Shown piece by piece: positions 8,604-17,814 of a DNA stretch of 64,000 nt. The notes under the pieces were generated by a model. It saw only the letters and a list, made by a program, of their open reading frames with translations, did no database searches and was not told where the DNA came from. Source of the stretch: Bacteroides acidifaciens (GTDB lineage: Bacteria; Bacteroidota; Bacteroidia; Bacteroidales; Bacteroidaceae); NCBI RefSeq assembly GCF_024623065.1, contig NZ_JANJZR010000001.1, forward strand, positions 1-64,000, in the 5' to 3' direction. Each line of letters starts with the position of its first letter. Positions within the stretch are counted from its first letter, which is position 1. The position numbers were made by a program, and so were the translations under genes.

Positions 8604-11600
8604 TTACAATGTCTGTTTCACTTCAATTTCTTCGAATGTCTCAATCATGTCGCCTACCTTCATGTCATTGCAGTTCACCAGACTGATACCGCACTCGAAG
8701 TTTGTACCTACTTCCTTCACGTCGTCCTTGAAACGTTTCAATGCATTGATGTTTCCGGTAAAGATAACGATGCCATCGCGAATCAAACGAGCCTTGTCGC
8801 TGCGTTTCACCTTTCCTGTCTTCACCATTGCACCGGCTACAAGACCCACCTTCGTGATGTTGAACACCTCGCGGATTTCGATCGTTGCGGTAATCTGTTC
8901 CTTCAACTCCGGAGCCAACATACCTTCCATAGCAGCCTTCACCTCTTCGATTGCATCGTAGATGACAGAGTACTTGCGGATATCGACACCTTCCTGATCA
9001 GCCATCTTACCGGCAGCTCCCGAAGGACGTACCTGGAATCCGACGATAATCGCATCCGAAGCGGCAGCCAGAGAAACATCCGATTCGGAAATTGCTCCTA
9101 CACCCTTATGGATAACATTTACCTGGATTTGTTCTGTAGACAACTTAATCAACGAGTCGCTCAATGCTTCGACAGAACCGTCCACGTCACCCTTAACGAT
9201 GATGTTCAATTCCTGGAAGTTACCCAAAGCGATACGACGTCCCAACTCATCCAAAGTAAGAATCTTCTGTGTACGCAAGCCCTGTTCACGAGCCAACTGT
9301 TCACGTTTGTTGGTGATTTCACGGGCCTCCTGGTCTGTTTCTACTACATGGAACGTGTCACCGGCAGCAGGAGCGCCGTTCAGTCCCAGAATCAACGCCG
9401 GTTCGGAAGGACCTGCTTCCTTGATGCGTTGGTTACGTTCGTTGAACATAGCCTTCACACGTCCGTAGCTTGTTCCCGCCAAGACGATGTCCCCTACCTT
9501 CAAAGTACCGTTGGATACCAGCACGGTAGCTACATATCCACGTCCCTTGTCCAGTGAAGATTCAATGATGGAACCCGAAGCGTTACGATTCGGATTTGCC
9601 TTCAAGTCAAGCATTTCGGCTTCCAGCAATACCTTCTCCAACAGGTCTTCTACACCGATACCTTTCTTGGCTGAGATATCTTGTGACTGATACTTACCAC
9701 CCCATTCTTCAACAAGGTAATTCATCGCAGCCAGTTCTTCTTTAATCTTATCCGGATTAGCAGTCGGCTTATCTACCTTATTGATAGCGAATACAATAGG
9801 TACGCCTGCTGCCATCGCATGGTTAATTGCTTCCTTCGTTTGCGGCATCACGTTATCATCGGCAGCCACAATAATGATGGCGATATCCGTTACTTTCGCA
9901 CCACGGGCACGCATAGCTGTAAACGCCTCATGACCCGGAGTATCGAGGAATGTGATACGGCGTCCGTCTTCCAACTTCACATTGTACGCACCGATATGCT
10001 GTGTGATACCTCCGGCCTCACCGGCAATTACATTCGCCTTACGGATATAGTCAAGCAAGGATGTCTTACCGTGGTCAACATGTCCCATCACCGTAACAAT
10101 CGGAGCGCGCGGCAGCAAATCTTCCGGAGCATCTTCCTCTTCAACGATGGCCTGTGCCACTTCCGCACTTACATATTCGGTCTTGAACCCGAATTCTTCG
10201 GCTACCAGATTGATTGTTTCCGCATCCAGACGCTGGTTGATAGAAACCATGATACCGATGCTCATGCAAGTAGCGATAACCTGGTTGACAGAAACGTCCA
10301 TCATCGTAGCCAATTCATTAGCCGTTACGAATTCGGTCAGCTTCAATACCTTGCTGTCTGCCATTTCCTGGTCTTCCAGTTCCTGCATACGGCTGGAAAC
10401 CATTTCACGTTTTTCCTTACGATATTTGGAAGCCTTGTTCTTACCCTTGGTTGTCAGACGTGCAAGAGTTTCCTTTACCTGCTTAGCTACGTCTTCCTCG
10501 CTCACTTCCTGTTTGATGACCGGTTTCTTGAAGCGGTCTCTGTTATTGTTGTTGTTATTTCTTCTATTGTTATTGTTTCCGCCCTGGTTGTTGCCACCAC
10601 GATTATTACCGCCCTGGCCACCGTTAGCGTTGCCACCACCTTTACCTTGCACATTCGGTCTCGGAGCCGCGAAGTTGGAAGTTGCCACGTTATTAACGTC
10701 CACTTTCTCTTTGTTGATACGATTCCGCTTCTTCTTAGAAACTGCATCCACACTCTCTTTTGCTCCGCCCTTCATCTGTTTAGAATCATCCCTGCGGATT
10801 TCCTTGATGATGGCTTCTTTCATTTGTTTCTTCTGATCCTGACGGATTTTATCTTTTTCTTCGCGTTCGCGACGTTTCTCTTCCTTCGATTTTTTCTTAG
10901 GACGAGTAGACTGATTCAATGCTGCAAGGTCAATCTGACCGATAACATTAATCTTTGCGCCCAATTCCGGCTGACGGATCTTAAAAATCTCGTCTTCCTT
11001 GGGAGTGCTTTTTTCTTCCGAAACTACTGCTTCCGTTGCTACTGCTTCCACAAGCTTTTCTTCTTTTTTATGTTCTTCGGCCTTCACAGGTGCTTCTACC
11101 TTCTTCGGCTCTTCTTTAATCACTTCTTCCACTTTTTCAACCTCCGCCGGTTTGTGTTGTGCTACAGGTTCCGGTTGTTTCACCATAGGTTCAACCTGAA
11201 CTGGAGCCGGAGCAGGTACTGCCACCTCTTCCTTCTTCATTTCGGGTTCTTTCTTTACCTCCGGTTCTTTCTTTACCTCCTGTTCAACACCAGGACGTTC
11301 TACTACAGTTTCTTTTTTCTGCTCCGGTTCTTTTTCTACTTTTTTATCAGTTTTACGACCGCTCAGGTTATTTAAATCAATCTTTCCGACAGGTTTAAAC
11401 TTTGGACGTGAATCCTCAGGTACGACTGTCTTGATCACATCTTCCGACTTCGGTTTTTCAGCCTGCTTTTCGAAGCCTTCAATCGACACCGACGCCTTAT
11501 TACGATCCTTATTCTGACGTTCCTGAATGAAACGCTCCGATTCAAATCTAAGGTTCTTGTCTGTGCTAAACTCTTTTACGAGTATAGCGTACTGCTCCTC

Positions 11601-11717
11601 ACTAATTTTGGTATTAGGATTAGCCTCAACGGTATGCCCTTTCTTTTGCAGGAACTCAACTACCGTCGCGATTCCTACGTTCAAATCTCTTGTAACTTTG
11701 TTTAACCTTATCGTCAT
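8604..11717 (-). CDS. infB: Translation initiation factor IF-2
   Basis: A 1037-residue GTPase that brings fMet-tRNA to the 30S subunit and promotes subunit joining. The N-terminal IF2 motif starts [15 protein letters not shown] long charged low-complexity linker rich in KEPEVKK-like repeats and then Gly/Asn runs extends to about residue 440. A second IF2_N domain follows near 460-520. The G domain starts near residue 540 with [11 protein letters not shown], then DTPGHEAF and NKVDKP. Domains II-IV are complete to the C-terminus. The long linker is usual in Bacteroidetes and explains the size. It follows nusA in the rimP-nusA-infB operon. Confidence 0.98.
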   Translation of the reverse strand: MTIRLNKVTRDLNVGIATVVEFLQKKGHTVEANPNTKISEEQYAILVKEFSTDKNLRFESERFIQERQNKDRNKASVSIEGFEKQAEKPKSEDVIKTVVPEDSRPKFKPVGKIDLNNLSGRKTDKKVEKEPEQKKETVVERPGVEQEVKKEPEVKKEPEMKKEEVAVPAPAPVQVEPMVKQPEPVAQHKPAEVEKVEEVIKEEPKKVEAPVKAEEHKKEEKLVEAVATEAVVSEEKSTPKEDEIFKIRQPELGAKINVIGQIDLAALNQSTRPKKKSKEEKRREREEKDKIRQDQKKQMKEAIIKEIRRDDSKQMKGGAKESVDAVSKKKRNRINKEKVDVNNVATSNFAAPRPNVQGKGGGNANGGQGGNNRGGNNQGGNNNNRRNNNNNNRDRFKKPVIKQEVSEEDVAKQVKETLARLTTKGKNKASKYRKEKREMVSSRMQELEDQEMADSKVLKLTEFVTANELATMMDVSVNQVIATCMSIGIMVSINQRLDAETINLVAEEFGFKTEYVSAEVAQAIVEEEDAPEDLLPRAPIVTVMGHVDHGKTSLLDYIRKANVIAGEAGGITQHIGAYNVKLEDGRRITFLDTPGHEAFTAMRARGAKVTDIAIIIVAADDNVMPQTKEAINHAMAAGVPIVFAINKVDKPTANPDKIKEELAAMNYLVEEWGGKYQSQDISAKKGIGVEDLLEKVLLEAEMLDLKANPNRNASGSIIESSLDKGRGYVATVLVSNGTLKVGDIVLAGTSYGRVKAMFNERNQRIKEAGPSEPALILGLNGAPAAGDTFHVVETDQEAREITNKREQLAREQGLRTQKILTLDELGRRIALGNFQELNIIVKGDVDGSVEALSDSLIKLSTEQIQVNVIHKGVGAISESDVSLAAASDAIIVGFQVRPSGAAGKMADQEGVDIRKYSVIYDAIEEVKAAMEGMLAPELKEQITATIEIREVFNITKVGLVAGAMVKTGKVKRSDKARLIRDGIVIFTGNINALKRFKDDVKEVGTNFECGISLVNCNDMKVGDMIETFEEIEVKQTL

Positions 11718-11771
11718 ATTTTAAATTTAATGAATAAATGGAGCGAAGAAAATTTCAATTGTAATTACCCA

Positions 11772-13085
11772 TTACTCTTGTCCTTGTTCCGGTTCTTGAT
11801 CGTGTTCCTGATTATGTTCCGGTTCCAATTCTTCTTCAAACTCCGATTTCAAAATGCGTATTACTTCGTCCACTGTCTCTTCTTCCAGGTCCGTCTTTTC
11901 AATCAACATCTCACGAGGAGCATTCAACACAGCTTTTGCCGTATCAATACCGATAGCCTTGATTGCATCAACCACCCAGCCGTCGATTTCGTCTCTGAAT
12001 TCGTCGAGATAAATATCCTCATCAGCCAAATTCTCATCCAACTCACGGAACACGTCGATAGTGTACTCAGTTAACATACTGGCCAGTTTGATATTCAAAC
12101 CGCCTTTACCGATAGCCAACGATACTTCTTCCGGTTTGAGGAATACCTCTGCTTTTTTCTCTTCCTCATTCAGACGGATAGAAGAAATTTTTGCCGGGCT
12201 CAAAGCGCGCTGTATAAACAATGAAATGTTCGATGTATAATTGATTACATCGATATTCTCATTGCGAAGTTCACGAACGATGCCATGAATACGACTTCCC
12301 TTGACACCTACACAAGCTCCTACGGGGTCGATTCTGTCATCATAAGATTCTACCGCAATCTTGGCACGTTCGCCGGGGATGCGGGCAATCTTCTTGATGG
12401 TAATCAATCCATCATTGATTTCGGGTACTTCCATCTCAAACAGACGTTGCAGGAAAACGGGAGAAGTACGTGACAAGATAATCTTAGGATTATTGTTCTT
12501 ATTATCCACGCGGGCAACTACTGCGCGCGCCGTTTCACCTTTACGATAGAAGTCGCTCGGGATTTGTTCGGTCTTAGGCAACAGCAGTTCGTTTCCTTCA
12601 TCGTCGAGAAGCAACATTTCCTTTTTCCAGATTTGATAAACTTCCGCATTGATGATGGTACCTACCTGATCTATATATTTATTATAAATACTGTCTTTTT
12701 CGAGTTCCAGAATCTTGGAAGCCAGCGTCTGGCGGAGATTCAGGATAGCGCGACGACCGAATTTTGCAAAGATAACCTCGTCAGTCACCTCTTCACCCTC
12801 TTCATAGGAAGCATCGATTTTCTGTGCTTCGCTCAACGAAATCTGCATGTTCGGGTTCGTCAAATCTTCATCGGCCACAACTTCACGGTTACGCCATATC
12901 TCGAAGTCACCCTTGTCCGGGTTCACGATTACGTCGTAATTTTCATCGGTGCCAAACATTTTCGCGATAACGCTGCGGAACGACTCTTCAAGTACACTGA
13001 CCATCGTCGTTCTATCGATATTCTTCAGTTCTTTAAATTCCGAAAATGTATCAATCAAGCTGATTGTTTCTTCTTTTTTGGCCAT
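11772..13085 (-). CDS. nusA: Transcription termination/antitermination factor NusA
   Basis: A 437-residue RNA polymerase-associated factor acting in pausing, termination and antitermination. The N-terminal domain runs to about residue 130, the S1 domain follows with KGETARAVVARVDNK, and two KH domains follow with PVGACVGVKGSRI and the second KH signature AIGKGGLNIKLA. The tail beyond 400 is acidic and Gln-rich (EPEHNQEHDQEPEQGQE) rather than the acidic repeats of E. coli. It sits 2 nt after rimP and 54 nt before infB, the classic operon order. Confidence 0.97.
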   Translation of the reverse strand: MAKKEETISLIDTFSEFKELKNIDRTTMVSVLEESFRSVIAKMFGTDENYDVIVNPDKGDFEIWRNREVVADEDLTNPNMQISLSEAQKIDASYEEGEEVTDEVIFAKFGRRAILNLRQTLASKILELEKDSIYNKYIDQVGTIINAEVYQIWKKEMLLLDDEGNELLLPKTEQIPSDFYRKGETARAVVARVDNKNNNPKIILSRTSPVFLQRLFEMEVPEINDGLITIKKIARIPGERAKIAVESYDDRIDPVGACVGVKGSRIHGIVRELRNENIDVINYTSNISLFIQRALSPAKISSIRLNEEEKKAEVFLKPEEVSLAIGKGGLNIKLASMLTEYTIDVFRELDENLADEDIYLDEFRDEIDGWVVDAIKAIGIDTAKAVLNAPREMLIEKTDLEEETVDEVIRILKSEFEEELEPEHNQEHDQEPEQGQE

Positions 13086-13087
13086 AA

Positions 13088-13555
13088 CTATTTAAAGCTA
13101 ATTAAGTATTTAGTATATTTTATTTGCTCATAAGTGAAGGTTTCGTCCTCTTCGATCAGCTTCGGACGCTTGGAACCTTCGAGTTTTACCTTCTTCTCTA
13201 CGCCTACCGTAAACTTCTCTTCATCGGCATCTTTCAATATGCCGGCCAGTTTGCGTCCGTCTTTAGTCAATACCTCCACTTCTTGTCCGATGTGGATATA
13301 ATACTGTTGCAGTACTTTAAAGGGCTGTCCGATACCGGCCGAACCCACTTCCAGTTCATAATCTTCCTCTTCACGATTCAGTTTTGACTCTATGTAGCGG
13401 CTAAGCTCCACACAATCTTCAATCCAAACGCCTTCCGCATGGTCTATTTCGACCACAATCTTGTCATCCGGGCTTACGGTTACTTCTACCAAAAAGTAGT
13501 CTTTTCCTTCCAGCCACTCTTCTACAATCTGACAAACAGTTTTCTTTTCTATCAT
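13088..13555 (-). CDS. rimP: Ribosome maturation factor RimP
   Basis: A 155-residue protein needed for 30S subunit maturation. Family features are the N-terminal VEVTVSPDDKIVVEIDHAEGVWIEDCVELSRYIE-like alpha/beta domain and the conserved YELEVGSAGIGQPFKVL segment (residues about 67-85), where most homologues read SPG in place of SAG. The C-terminal SH3-like domain has the GRKLAGILKDADEEKF stretch. It is first in the rimP-nusA-infB operon and has a full Bacteroides promoter upstream. Confidence 0.94.
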   Translation of the reverse strand: MIEKKTVCQIVEEWLEGKDYFLVEVTVSPDDKIVVEIDHAEGVWIEDCVELSRYIESKLNREEEDYELEVGSAGIGQPFKVLQQYYIHIGQEVEVLTKDGRKLAGILKDADEEKFTVGVEKKVKLEGSKRPKLIEEDETFTYEQIKYTKYLISFK

Positions 13556-13622
13556 TTATTAACTATATAAGAACAAAAAAAGGAGCTTAATTGCCCCTCC
13601 ACCTTTCATCCGTTTCCGGTTG

Positions 13623-13653
13623 CAAAGATATAAATAATCTGTTCGACTACAAA
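13623..13653 (-). promoter_or_regulatory. Promoter of the rimP-nusA-infB operon
   Basis: On the minus strand TTTG (13650-13653) is followed after exactly 19 nt by TATCTTTG (13623-13630), a complete match to the Bacteroides housekeeping promoter. Transcription would start near 13616, leaving a leader of about 60 nt before rimP. It is the only full promoter I see ahead of the eight genes that run to sufS. Confidence 0.75.
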
Positions 13654-13727
13654 ACATTAAAGAAAAAAAGTATGAATTAACAGTCTTATCTTCGTATCTT
13701 TACACCGCAATTTAAAAAACAGGCATT

Positions 13728-14123
13728 ATGACACACCGTCTCAACACCAATAAACAATTTATGCTAGGCAATGGAATCCTGGCTTTTGCAGTCATATTCG
13801 TAGTGGTTATTTTTGTATACATGAGTATGCGCCTGCAACGGGAGAAACAGGAAGAACGACATTTTATCGAAACTTATACTATCAGTCTGGTGAAAGGATT
13901 CGCCGGGGATTCTGTCTCTTTGTTTGTTAATGACAGCCTTATAGTTAATAAAGTTATGCCGGAAGAGCCTTATACTGTAGAAGTAGGGCGTTTCGCCGAA
14001 CAAAGCGCCTTACTGATTGTGGATAATAAGACTGAATTAGTATCTACTTTCGACCTCAGCGAAAGAGGCGGAACGTATCACTTCGAGAAAGAGGCGGACG
14101 GGATTAAGCAATTGGCGAAGTAA
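13728..14123 (+). CDS. Small single-pass membrane protein, unknown function
   Basis: I do not recognise a family for this 131-residue protein. Residues about 13-34 form one transmembrane helix (GNGILAFAVIFVVVIFVYM), then a basic stretch RLQREKQEER, then a soluble domain of about 90 residues with beta-rich composition (DSVSLFVNDSLIVNK, AEQSALLIVDNKTELVSTF) that would face the periplasm. The start follows TATCTTTA at 13695-13702, one base from a -7 consensus. It is divergent from rimP and is the sole gene in its unit. Confidence 0.75.
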   Translation: MTHRLNTNKQFMLGNGILAFAVIFVVVIFVYMSMRLQREKQEERHFIETYTISLVKGFAGDSVSLFVNDSLIVNKVMPEEPYTVEVGRFAEQSALLIVDNKTELVSTFDLSERGGTYHFEKEADGIKQLAK

Positions 14124-14162
14124 CAGACAAGGTCCGGCAGCACCGGTCACTCCTTATATTGC

Positions 14163-14864
14163 TTATATTTCCGTACGACATTTTTTCAGTTCTTCCCGCA
14201 AAGCGAGCGCTTTTCCTTCCGTAAATTGATTCAACAGAGCCCAAAAGCGTTCGCTATGATTCATTTCACGGGTATGGCATAATTCATGTAAAAGTACATA
14301 GTCTATCAAATGAGAAGGGAGCAGGACGAGGTAATAAGACAAATTTATATCCTTCTTTGCCGAACAACTCCCCCATCGTCCCTGACTGGAGTTTATTTTC
14401 ACATTGGCATAGGATAATCCATATTGCCTTGACAAACGGTCCAAACGAGGTGGAAGAATACTCTTTGCATTCCGTCTCAATGCCTCTTCAATAACTTTAC
14501 GCAGCCAGTTCTGCAGATTCTCATCGGAAAAGTCCGCCGTAGGCGGGCAGATGATTTGCATAAAGCCCAATTTAGAGTTAGCCAGAAATTGGTCTTTCTC
14601 CCCAGCCGCTAAGGATAATTTAAAATATTCCGCATCAATCTTATAATTCAAATCAATTAACGGGCGATTCAATCGTTGACGGGCAACTAGCAATTTATCA
14701 CGTAGATTCTCAATAGCCCGTTTTACTTCTTTCATCGTTGTCCCGGATGGAACCGAAACATATATGGCATCGCTCTTGGTACGAAAGACAAGACTTTTAG
14801 CACGCAGATTAACACGCACCACTAATCGTCCTAATTCTTCATCTTCTATGATTGCTTCCTTCAT
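14163..14864 (-). CDS. YgjP-type zinc metallopeptidase (M48-like, DUF45)
   Basis: A 233-residue protein of the YgjP/DUF45 family, minigluzincin-like metallopeptidases. The zinc motif HELCH lies in VLLHELCHTREMNHSERFW near residue 195, with the third ligand expected in NHSERFW. GRWGSCSAKKDINLSYYLVLLP upstream is the family signature. A longer reading with a GTG start at 14888 is possible, but a -7 box (14888-14895) would put the transcript start near 14881, and ATG at 14864 gives the usual N-terminus. Substrate is unknown. Confidence 0.88.
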   Translation of the reverse strand: MKEAIIEDEELGRLVVRVNLRAKSLVFRTKSDAIYVSVPSGTTMKEVKRAIENLRDKLLVARQRLNRPLIDLNYKIDAEYFKLSLAAGEKDQFLANSKLGFMQIICPPTADFSDENLQNWLRKVIEEALRRNAKSILPPRLDRLSRQYGLSYANVKINSSQGRWGSCSAKKDINLSYYLVLLPSHLIDYVLLHELCHTREMNHSERFWALLNQFTEGKALALREELKKCRTEI

Positions 14865-14887
14865 CTTAAATATCCTAACTACCACCA

Positions 14888-14895
14888 CAAAAGTA
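14888..14895 (-). promoter_or_regulatory. -7 box of the YgjP-like gene
   Basis: TACTTTTG on the minus strand fits TAnnTTTG and lies 23 nt before the ATG at 14864. It decides against the longer GTG start at 14888, which would overlap the promoter itself. Confidence 0.55.
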
Positions 14896-14992
14896 ATAAA
14901 AAGAAGATTGTACCTAAAAAATCTTATCCAAGATGCAACTTTTTTTAAACATCAACCGTCTAACCCATATAACACCATAGAAATTCAAAATT

Positions 14993-15775
14993 ATGAAAAC
15001 AAGTTTATTAGTCTTATTTACAACAGGAGTGTTCCTAATACTAACCGCAGGCTCCTGCTTACAGGGAAAACACGTGACCGGCAGCAAAAACTATCTCACT
15101 AAAAAAGTAGAAGTCGGACAGTTCAACGAAGTTAAGTTATCGAGTAGTGCGAATGTCACGTATCATCAAGGTTCTCAAAATTACATAGAGATTTATGGTT
15201 CCGACAATATCATTCCACTTTTAGAGACTTATGTCGATGGCAATACACTTATTATAAAGTATAAAAAGAATGTCACTATCTGGAAAGGTAAATTGGAAGT
15301 CAAAGTATTCTCACCGGAACTGAATAAATTAACAATCAACGGCTCAGGAGACATACGCTTAGCCAATGGCATACAGACCAAAGAAGATATATCACTCAGC
15401 ATCAACGGTTCGGGAGACATTAAAGGCGAAAAGTTCAAATGCCGGAGAATGACCGTTTCCATCAATGGTTCGGGAGACGTAAAACTTCAGCAAATAGAAA
15501 GCAAAGAATGCATTGCCAGTATTGCCGGTTCCGGAGATATCGGTCTGAGTGGTAAAACTCTCTATGCCGAATATAAGATTGCAGGGTCGGGAAATATTGG
15601 AGCCGACAACCTGAAATCGGAAAATGTATCAGCCAGTACAGCCGGTTCCGGCAGCATCAGTTGCCACGTCACTGGAAAACTGAAAGTACGCGTAGCAGGA
15701 AGCGGAGATATAGCCTATCGGGGAAATCCTCAAGAAATAGACGCTCCACGAAAAAATATACGGCAGATTAAATAA
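14993..15775 (+). CDS. GIN-domain (DUF2807) putative lipoprotein
   Basis: A 260-residue exported protein. The N-terminus has a signal peptide with a lipobox-like end (LTAGSC, C22), so it is probably lipidated. The rest is a DUF2807 head GIN domain, a beta-helix-like fold: the repeated INGSGDI / IAGSGDI motif occurs at least six times between residues about 115 and 240, with spacing near 20 residues, as expected of helix rungs. Bacteroides encode many such proteins in the envelope; the function is not established. It is monocistronic, with a hairpin terminator 22 nt after the stop. Confidence 0.88.
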   Translation: MKTSLLVLFTTGVFLILTAGSCLQGKHVTGSKNYLTKKVEVGQFNEVKLSSSANVTYHQGSQNYIEIYGSDNIIPLLETYVDGNTLIIKYKKNVTIWKGKLEVKVFSPELNKLTINGSGDIRLANGIQTKEDISLSINGSGDIKGEKFKCRRMTVSINGSGDVKLQQIESKECIASIAGSGDIGLSGKTLYAEYKIAGSGNIGADNLKSENVSASTAGSGSISCHVTGKLKVRVAGSGDIAYRGNPQEIDAPRKNIRQIK

Positions 15776-15797
15776 GCAATCATCTCGAAAACATAAA

Positions 15798-15823
15798 AGG
15801 GCTACTGCATCGCGCGGTAGCCC
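15798..15823. terminator. Terminator after the GIN-domain gene
   Basis: GGGCTAC pairs with GTAGCCC around a GC-rich loop, followed by ATTTATTTAGTT. It lies just beyond the plus-strand stop at 15775 and before the convergent sigma-factor unit. Confidence 0.65.
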
Positions 15824-15944
15824 ATTTATTTAGTTAGTTTTATTCTAAAAAATTGAGAGAATTGAAAACTTCACAGTTTCGCTTTCGTTGTTGTTTTAAT
15901 TAAGCACACTAACTATATTATATATTTAAAGCAAATGAAAATGT

Positions 15945-16433
15945 CTATTCGTTCATAACCTGCACCTTGTGATTAATCCTCGCCAGACTGTCAGCGAGAA
16001 CCTGCTCGGCTTTCATATCATTCGAGATAGCAACCGATGGTGCAGTTACTTGTTTACCAATGGTATCCGTAGCCAATACACTTCCATCATCTCCAGAGAA
16101 AGAATGTTGTGCTACATTCCCCAAAGAAAGAATGATTGCGATTACGGCAGCGGCCTTGAACAAAGGAACAAAACGACCGGTCAGTGTCAAACGTTTCGCT
16201 TTTACTACCGTAGGCTCCACCTCTGCCAGAATACGTACGTCAAAGTCTTCGCCCAGCCCTACTTCCTGCTGAACCTGCTGATAAACAAACAGGTTTTTAT
16301 AGCGAAGCAAATGAGCCGGAACTTCTTCCTTTACGAAGAAGTCGCGCAATGTTGTTTCCTCCTCAACGGAAGTTTCGCATTGCCAGTATCGCTCGAGGAG
16401 CTGTTCTATATCCTTATAATCCATATTCGTCAA
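15945..16433 (-). CDS. Putative membrane-anchored partner of the ECF sigma factor
   Basis: A 162-residue protein that starts inside the 3' end of the sigma-factor gene (20-nt overlap from ATG 16433; ATG 16424 is an alternative), so the two are translationally coupled. It has a soluble N-terminal half with EQLLERYWQCETSVEEETTLRDFF, the pattern seen in Bacteroides anti-sigma-like proteins. One transmembrane helix follows near residues 88-108 (LFKAAAVIAIILSLG), then a short periplasmic tail. Topology and coupling suggest an anti-sigma factor; there is no zinc-binding HXXXCXXC motif and no FecR domain, so this is inference. Confidence 0.7.
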   Translation of the reverse strand: MTNMDYKDIEQLLERYWQCETSVEEETTLRDFFVKEEVPAHLLRYKNLFVYQQVQQEVGLGEDFDVRILAEVEPTVVKAKRLTLTGRFVPLFKAAAVIAIILSLGNVAQHSFSGDDGSVLATDTIGKQVTAPSVAISNDMKAEQVLADSLARINHKVQVMNE

Positions 16434-16923
16434 TTTCTAAATACCTTTGTTTTACCTTTTGCCTGGCTCTGAAGAGATTCACTTTGACTTGCTCCTCTGT
16501 CAGATTCAGCAAGGTCGCAATCTTTTTATAGCTTTCACCTTCCATGTCCCTCAGTTGCATGATAAGCCGCTGTTTTTCGGGAAGTTCATTGACCAACCTA
16601 TTGATGATACTCATTCTTTCATCATGAACCATCCGGTCGTACGGACTGTTTGCATCAGGTTCTTCCTCCATTTCGGGGGTGAGTTCCACGTTCTGGGCTT
16701 CTCTCTTCTGACTCCGGTCTATCGCCAAGTTCTTTGCCACTGTCAGGCAATAGGCTTCAACCGATTCAAACTGAGACCACTCATCACGCTTGTTCCACAC
16801 TCTTATCATGGTGTCCTGAACGACATCCTCGGCTTCTGCCCTATCCAGGGTTATTCTGAGCGCCAGTCGAAAGAGTTTATCCTTCAATGGCAAAATATCG
16901 TTTCGGAAGCTGATTTCTTGCAT
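16414..16923 (-). CDS. ECF-type RNA polymerase sigma factor
   Basis: A 169-residue sigma-70 family factor with only regions 2 and 4. Region 2 spans about residues 10-80 (KLFRLALRITLDRAEAEDVVQDTMIRVW, DEWSQFESVEAYCLTVAKNLAID). Region 4 is at about 115-162 (LPEKQRLIMQLRDMEGESYKKIATLLNLTEEQVKVNLFRARQK, cut here by domain). It would direct polymerase to a small set of promoters. The overlapping downstream membrane protein is its likely regulator. The stimulus is not deducible. This differs from the SusCD-linked sigma/FecR pairs because neither SusC nor SusD is adjacent. Confidence 0.92.
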   Translation of the reverse strand: MQEISFRNDILPLKDKLFRLALRITLDRAEAEDVVQDTMIRVWNKRDEWSQFESVEAYCLTVAKNLAIDRSQKREAQNVELTPEMEEEPDANSPYDRMVHDERMSIINRLVNELPEKQRLIMQLRDMEGESYKKIATLLNLTEEQVKVNLFRARQKVKQRYLEIDEYGL

Positions 16924-16984
16924 CTCTATAATAATGACGGGCTAGGACATGAAAAGTTACAGTCGCCCACTACTTTTTTTTGAA

Positions 16985-17758
16985 TTATTTTCTTATTCTC
17001 GTTCCTCCAGAGTCGTTAATTGCTGACGCTAAGGTGATTACCACTTCAGAAACTCCTGCATTTATTGCTTCAAAAGAATTCTCCAATTTGGGAATCATAC
17101 CACCTTGAATAACGCCATCAGCTACGTATTGTTCAAATTCGGCACGAGTGATTTGAGGAATCACACTGTCGTCATCATTCTCGTCACGCAACACGCCTTT
17201 TTTCTCGAAGCAATACACCAACGTCACATCAAACAGAGCCGCCAACGCCTTTGCTGTTTCCCCGGCAATGGTATCTGCATTCGTATTCAGCATATTGCCA
17301 TGACCGTCGTGCGTCAATGGCGCCATCACCGGAACAACGCCTTTATGTATCAAATCCGACAACAAAGTAGCGTCCACCTTTTCCACATCACCAACGAAAC
17401 CATAATCCACATCTTTCACCGGACGTTTCACCGAACGGATTACATTCATATCCACTCCGGTCAGTCCCAATGCATTGACTCCGCGGGCCTGTAGCCCGGC
17501 AACAATGCTCTTATTCACCAATCCGCCGTACACCATCGTTACGACTTTCAATGTTTCGGCATCAGTAATCCGACGACCATTTACCATTTTGCTTTCAATA
17601 CCCAGCTGTGCGGCAATTTTTGTTGCCGAACGACCACCGCCATGAACCAACACTTTATGTCCGTCGATAGCGGCAAAGTCATTTAACAACTGAAGAAGGG
17701 TGGCTTCCTCTTCTACGATTTTGCCACCCACCTTAATAACTGTTAGTTTTTCTCTCAT
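16985..17758 (-). CDS. argB: Acetylglutamate kinase
   Basis: A 257-residue amino-acid kinase that phosphorylates N-acetylglutamate (or N-succinylglutamate, the acylated substrate reported for Bacteroides arginine synthesis) in the cytoplasm. Visible motifs are TVIKVGGKIVE at the N-terminus, KVLVHGGGRSATKIAAQLG for substrate and phosphate binding, and NTNADTIAGETAKALA near the C-terminal third. An open frame continues upstream to 17920, but ATG at 17758 gives the standard N-terminus. It lies 56 nt downstream of speA on the same strand, so both are probably expressed together. Confidence 0.95.
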   Translation of the reverse strand: MREKLTVIKVGGKIVEEEATLLQLLNDFAAIDGHKVLVHGGGRSATKIAAQLGIESKMVNGRRITDAETLKVVTMVYGGLVNKSIVAGLQARGVNALGLTGVDMNVIRSVKRPVKDVDYGFVGDVEKVDATLLSDLIHKGVVPVMAPLTHDGHGNMLNTNADTIAGETAKALAALFDVTLVYCFEKKGVLRDENDDDSVIPQITRAEFEQYVADGVIQGGMIPKLENSFEAINAGVSEVVITLASAINDSGGTRIRK

Positions 17759-17814
17759 TACTTGATTTTTAATAAGTTCACCGAATGGAGAATCCGGCTC
17801 CGGCACCTTGCCGG

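Noticed and set aside
9819..11375. A 518-codon plus-strand frame opposite infB.
   Set aside because: It lies antisense to the low-complexity linker and G domain of infB; the long runs of Phe and Leu are reverse reading of Lys/Glu-rich codons.
13570..13600. Possible attenuator in the rimP leader (GGAG and CTCC followed by a run of T on the minus strand).
   Set aside because: The stem is only four base pairs with a loop of about eleven; the T run alone is not enough.
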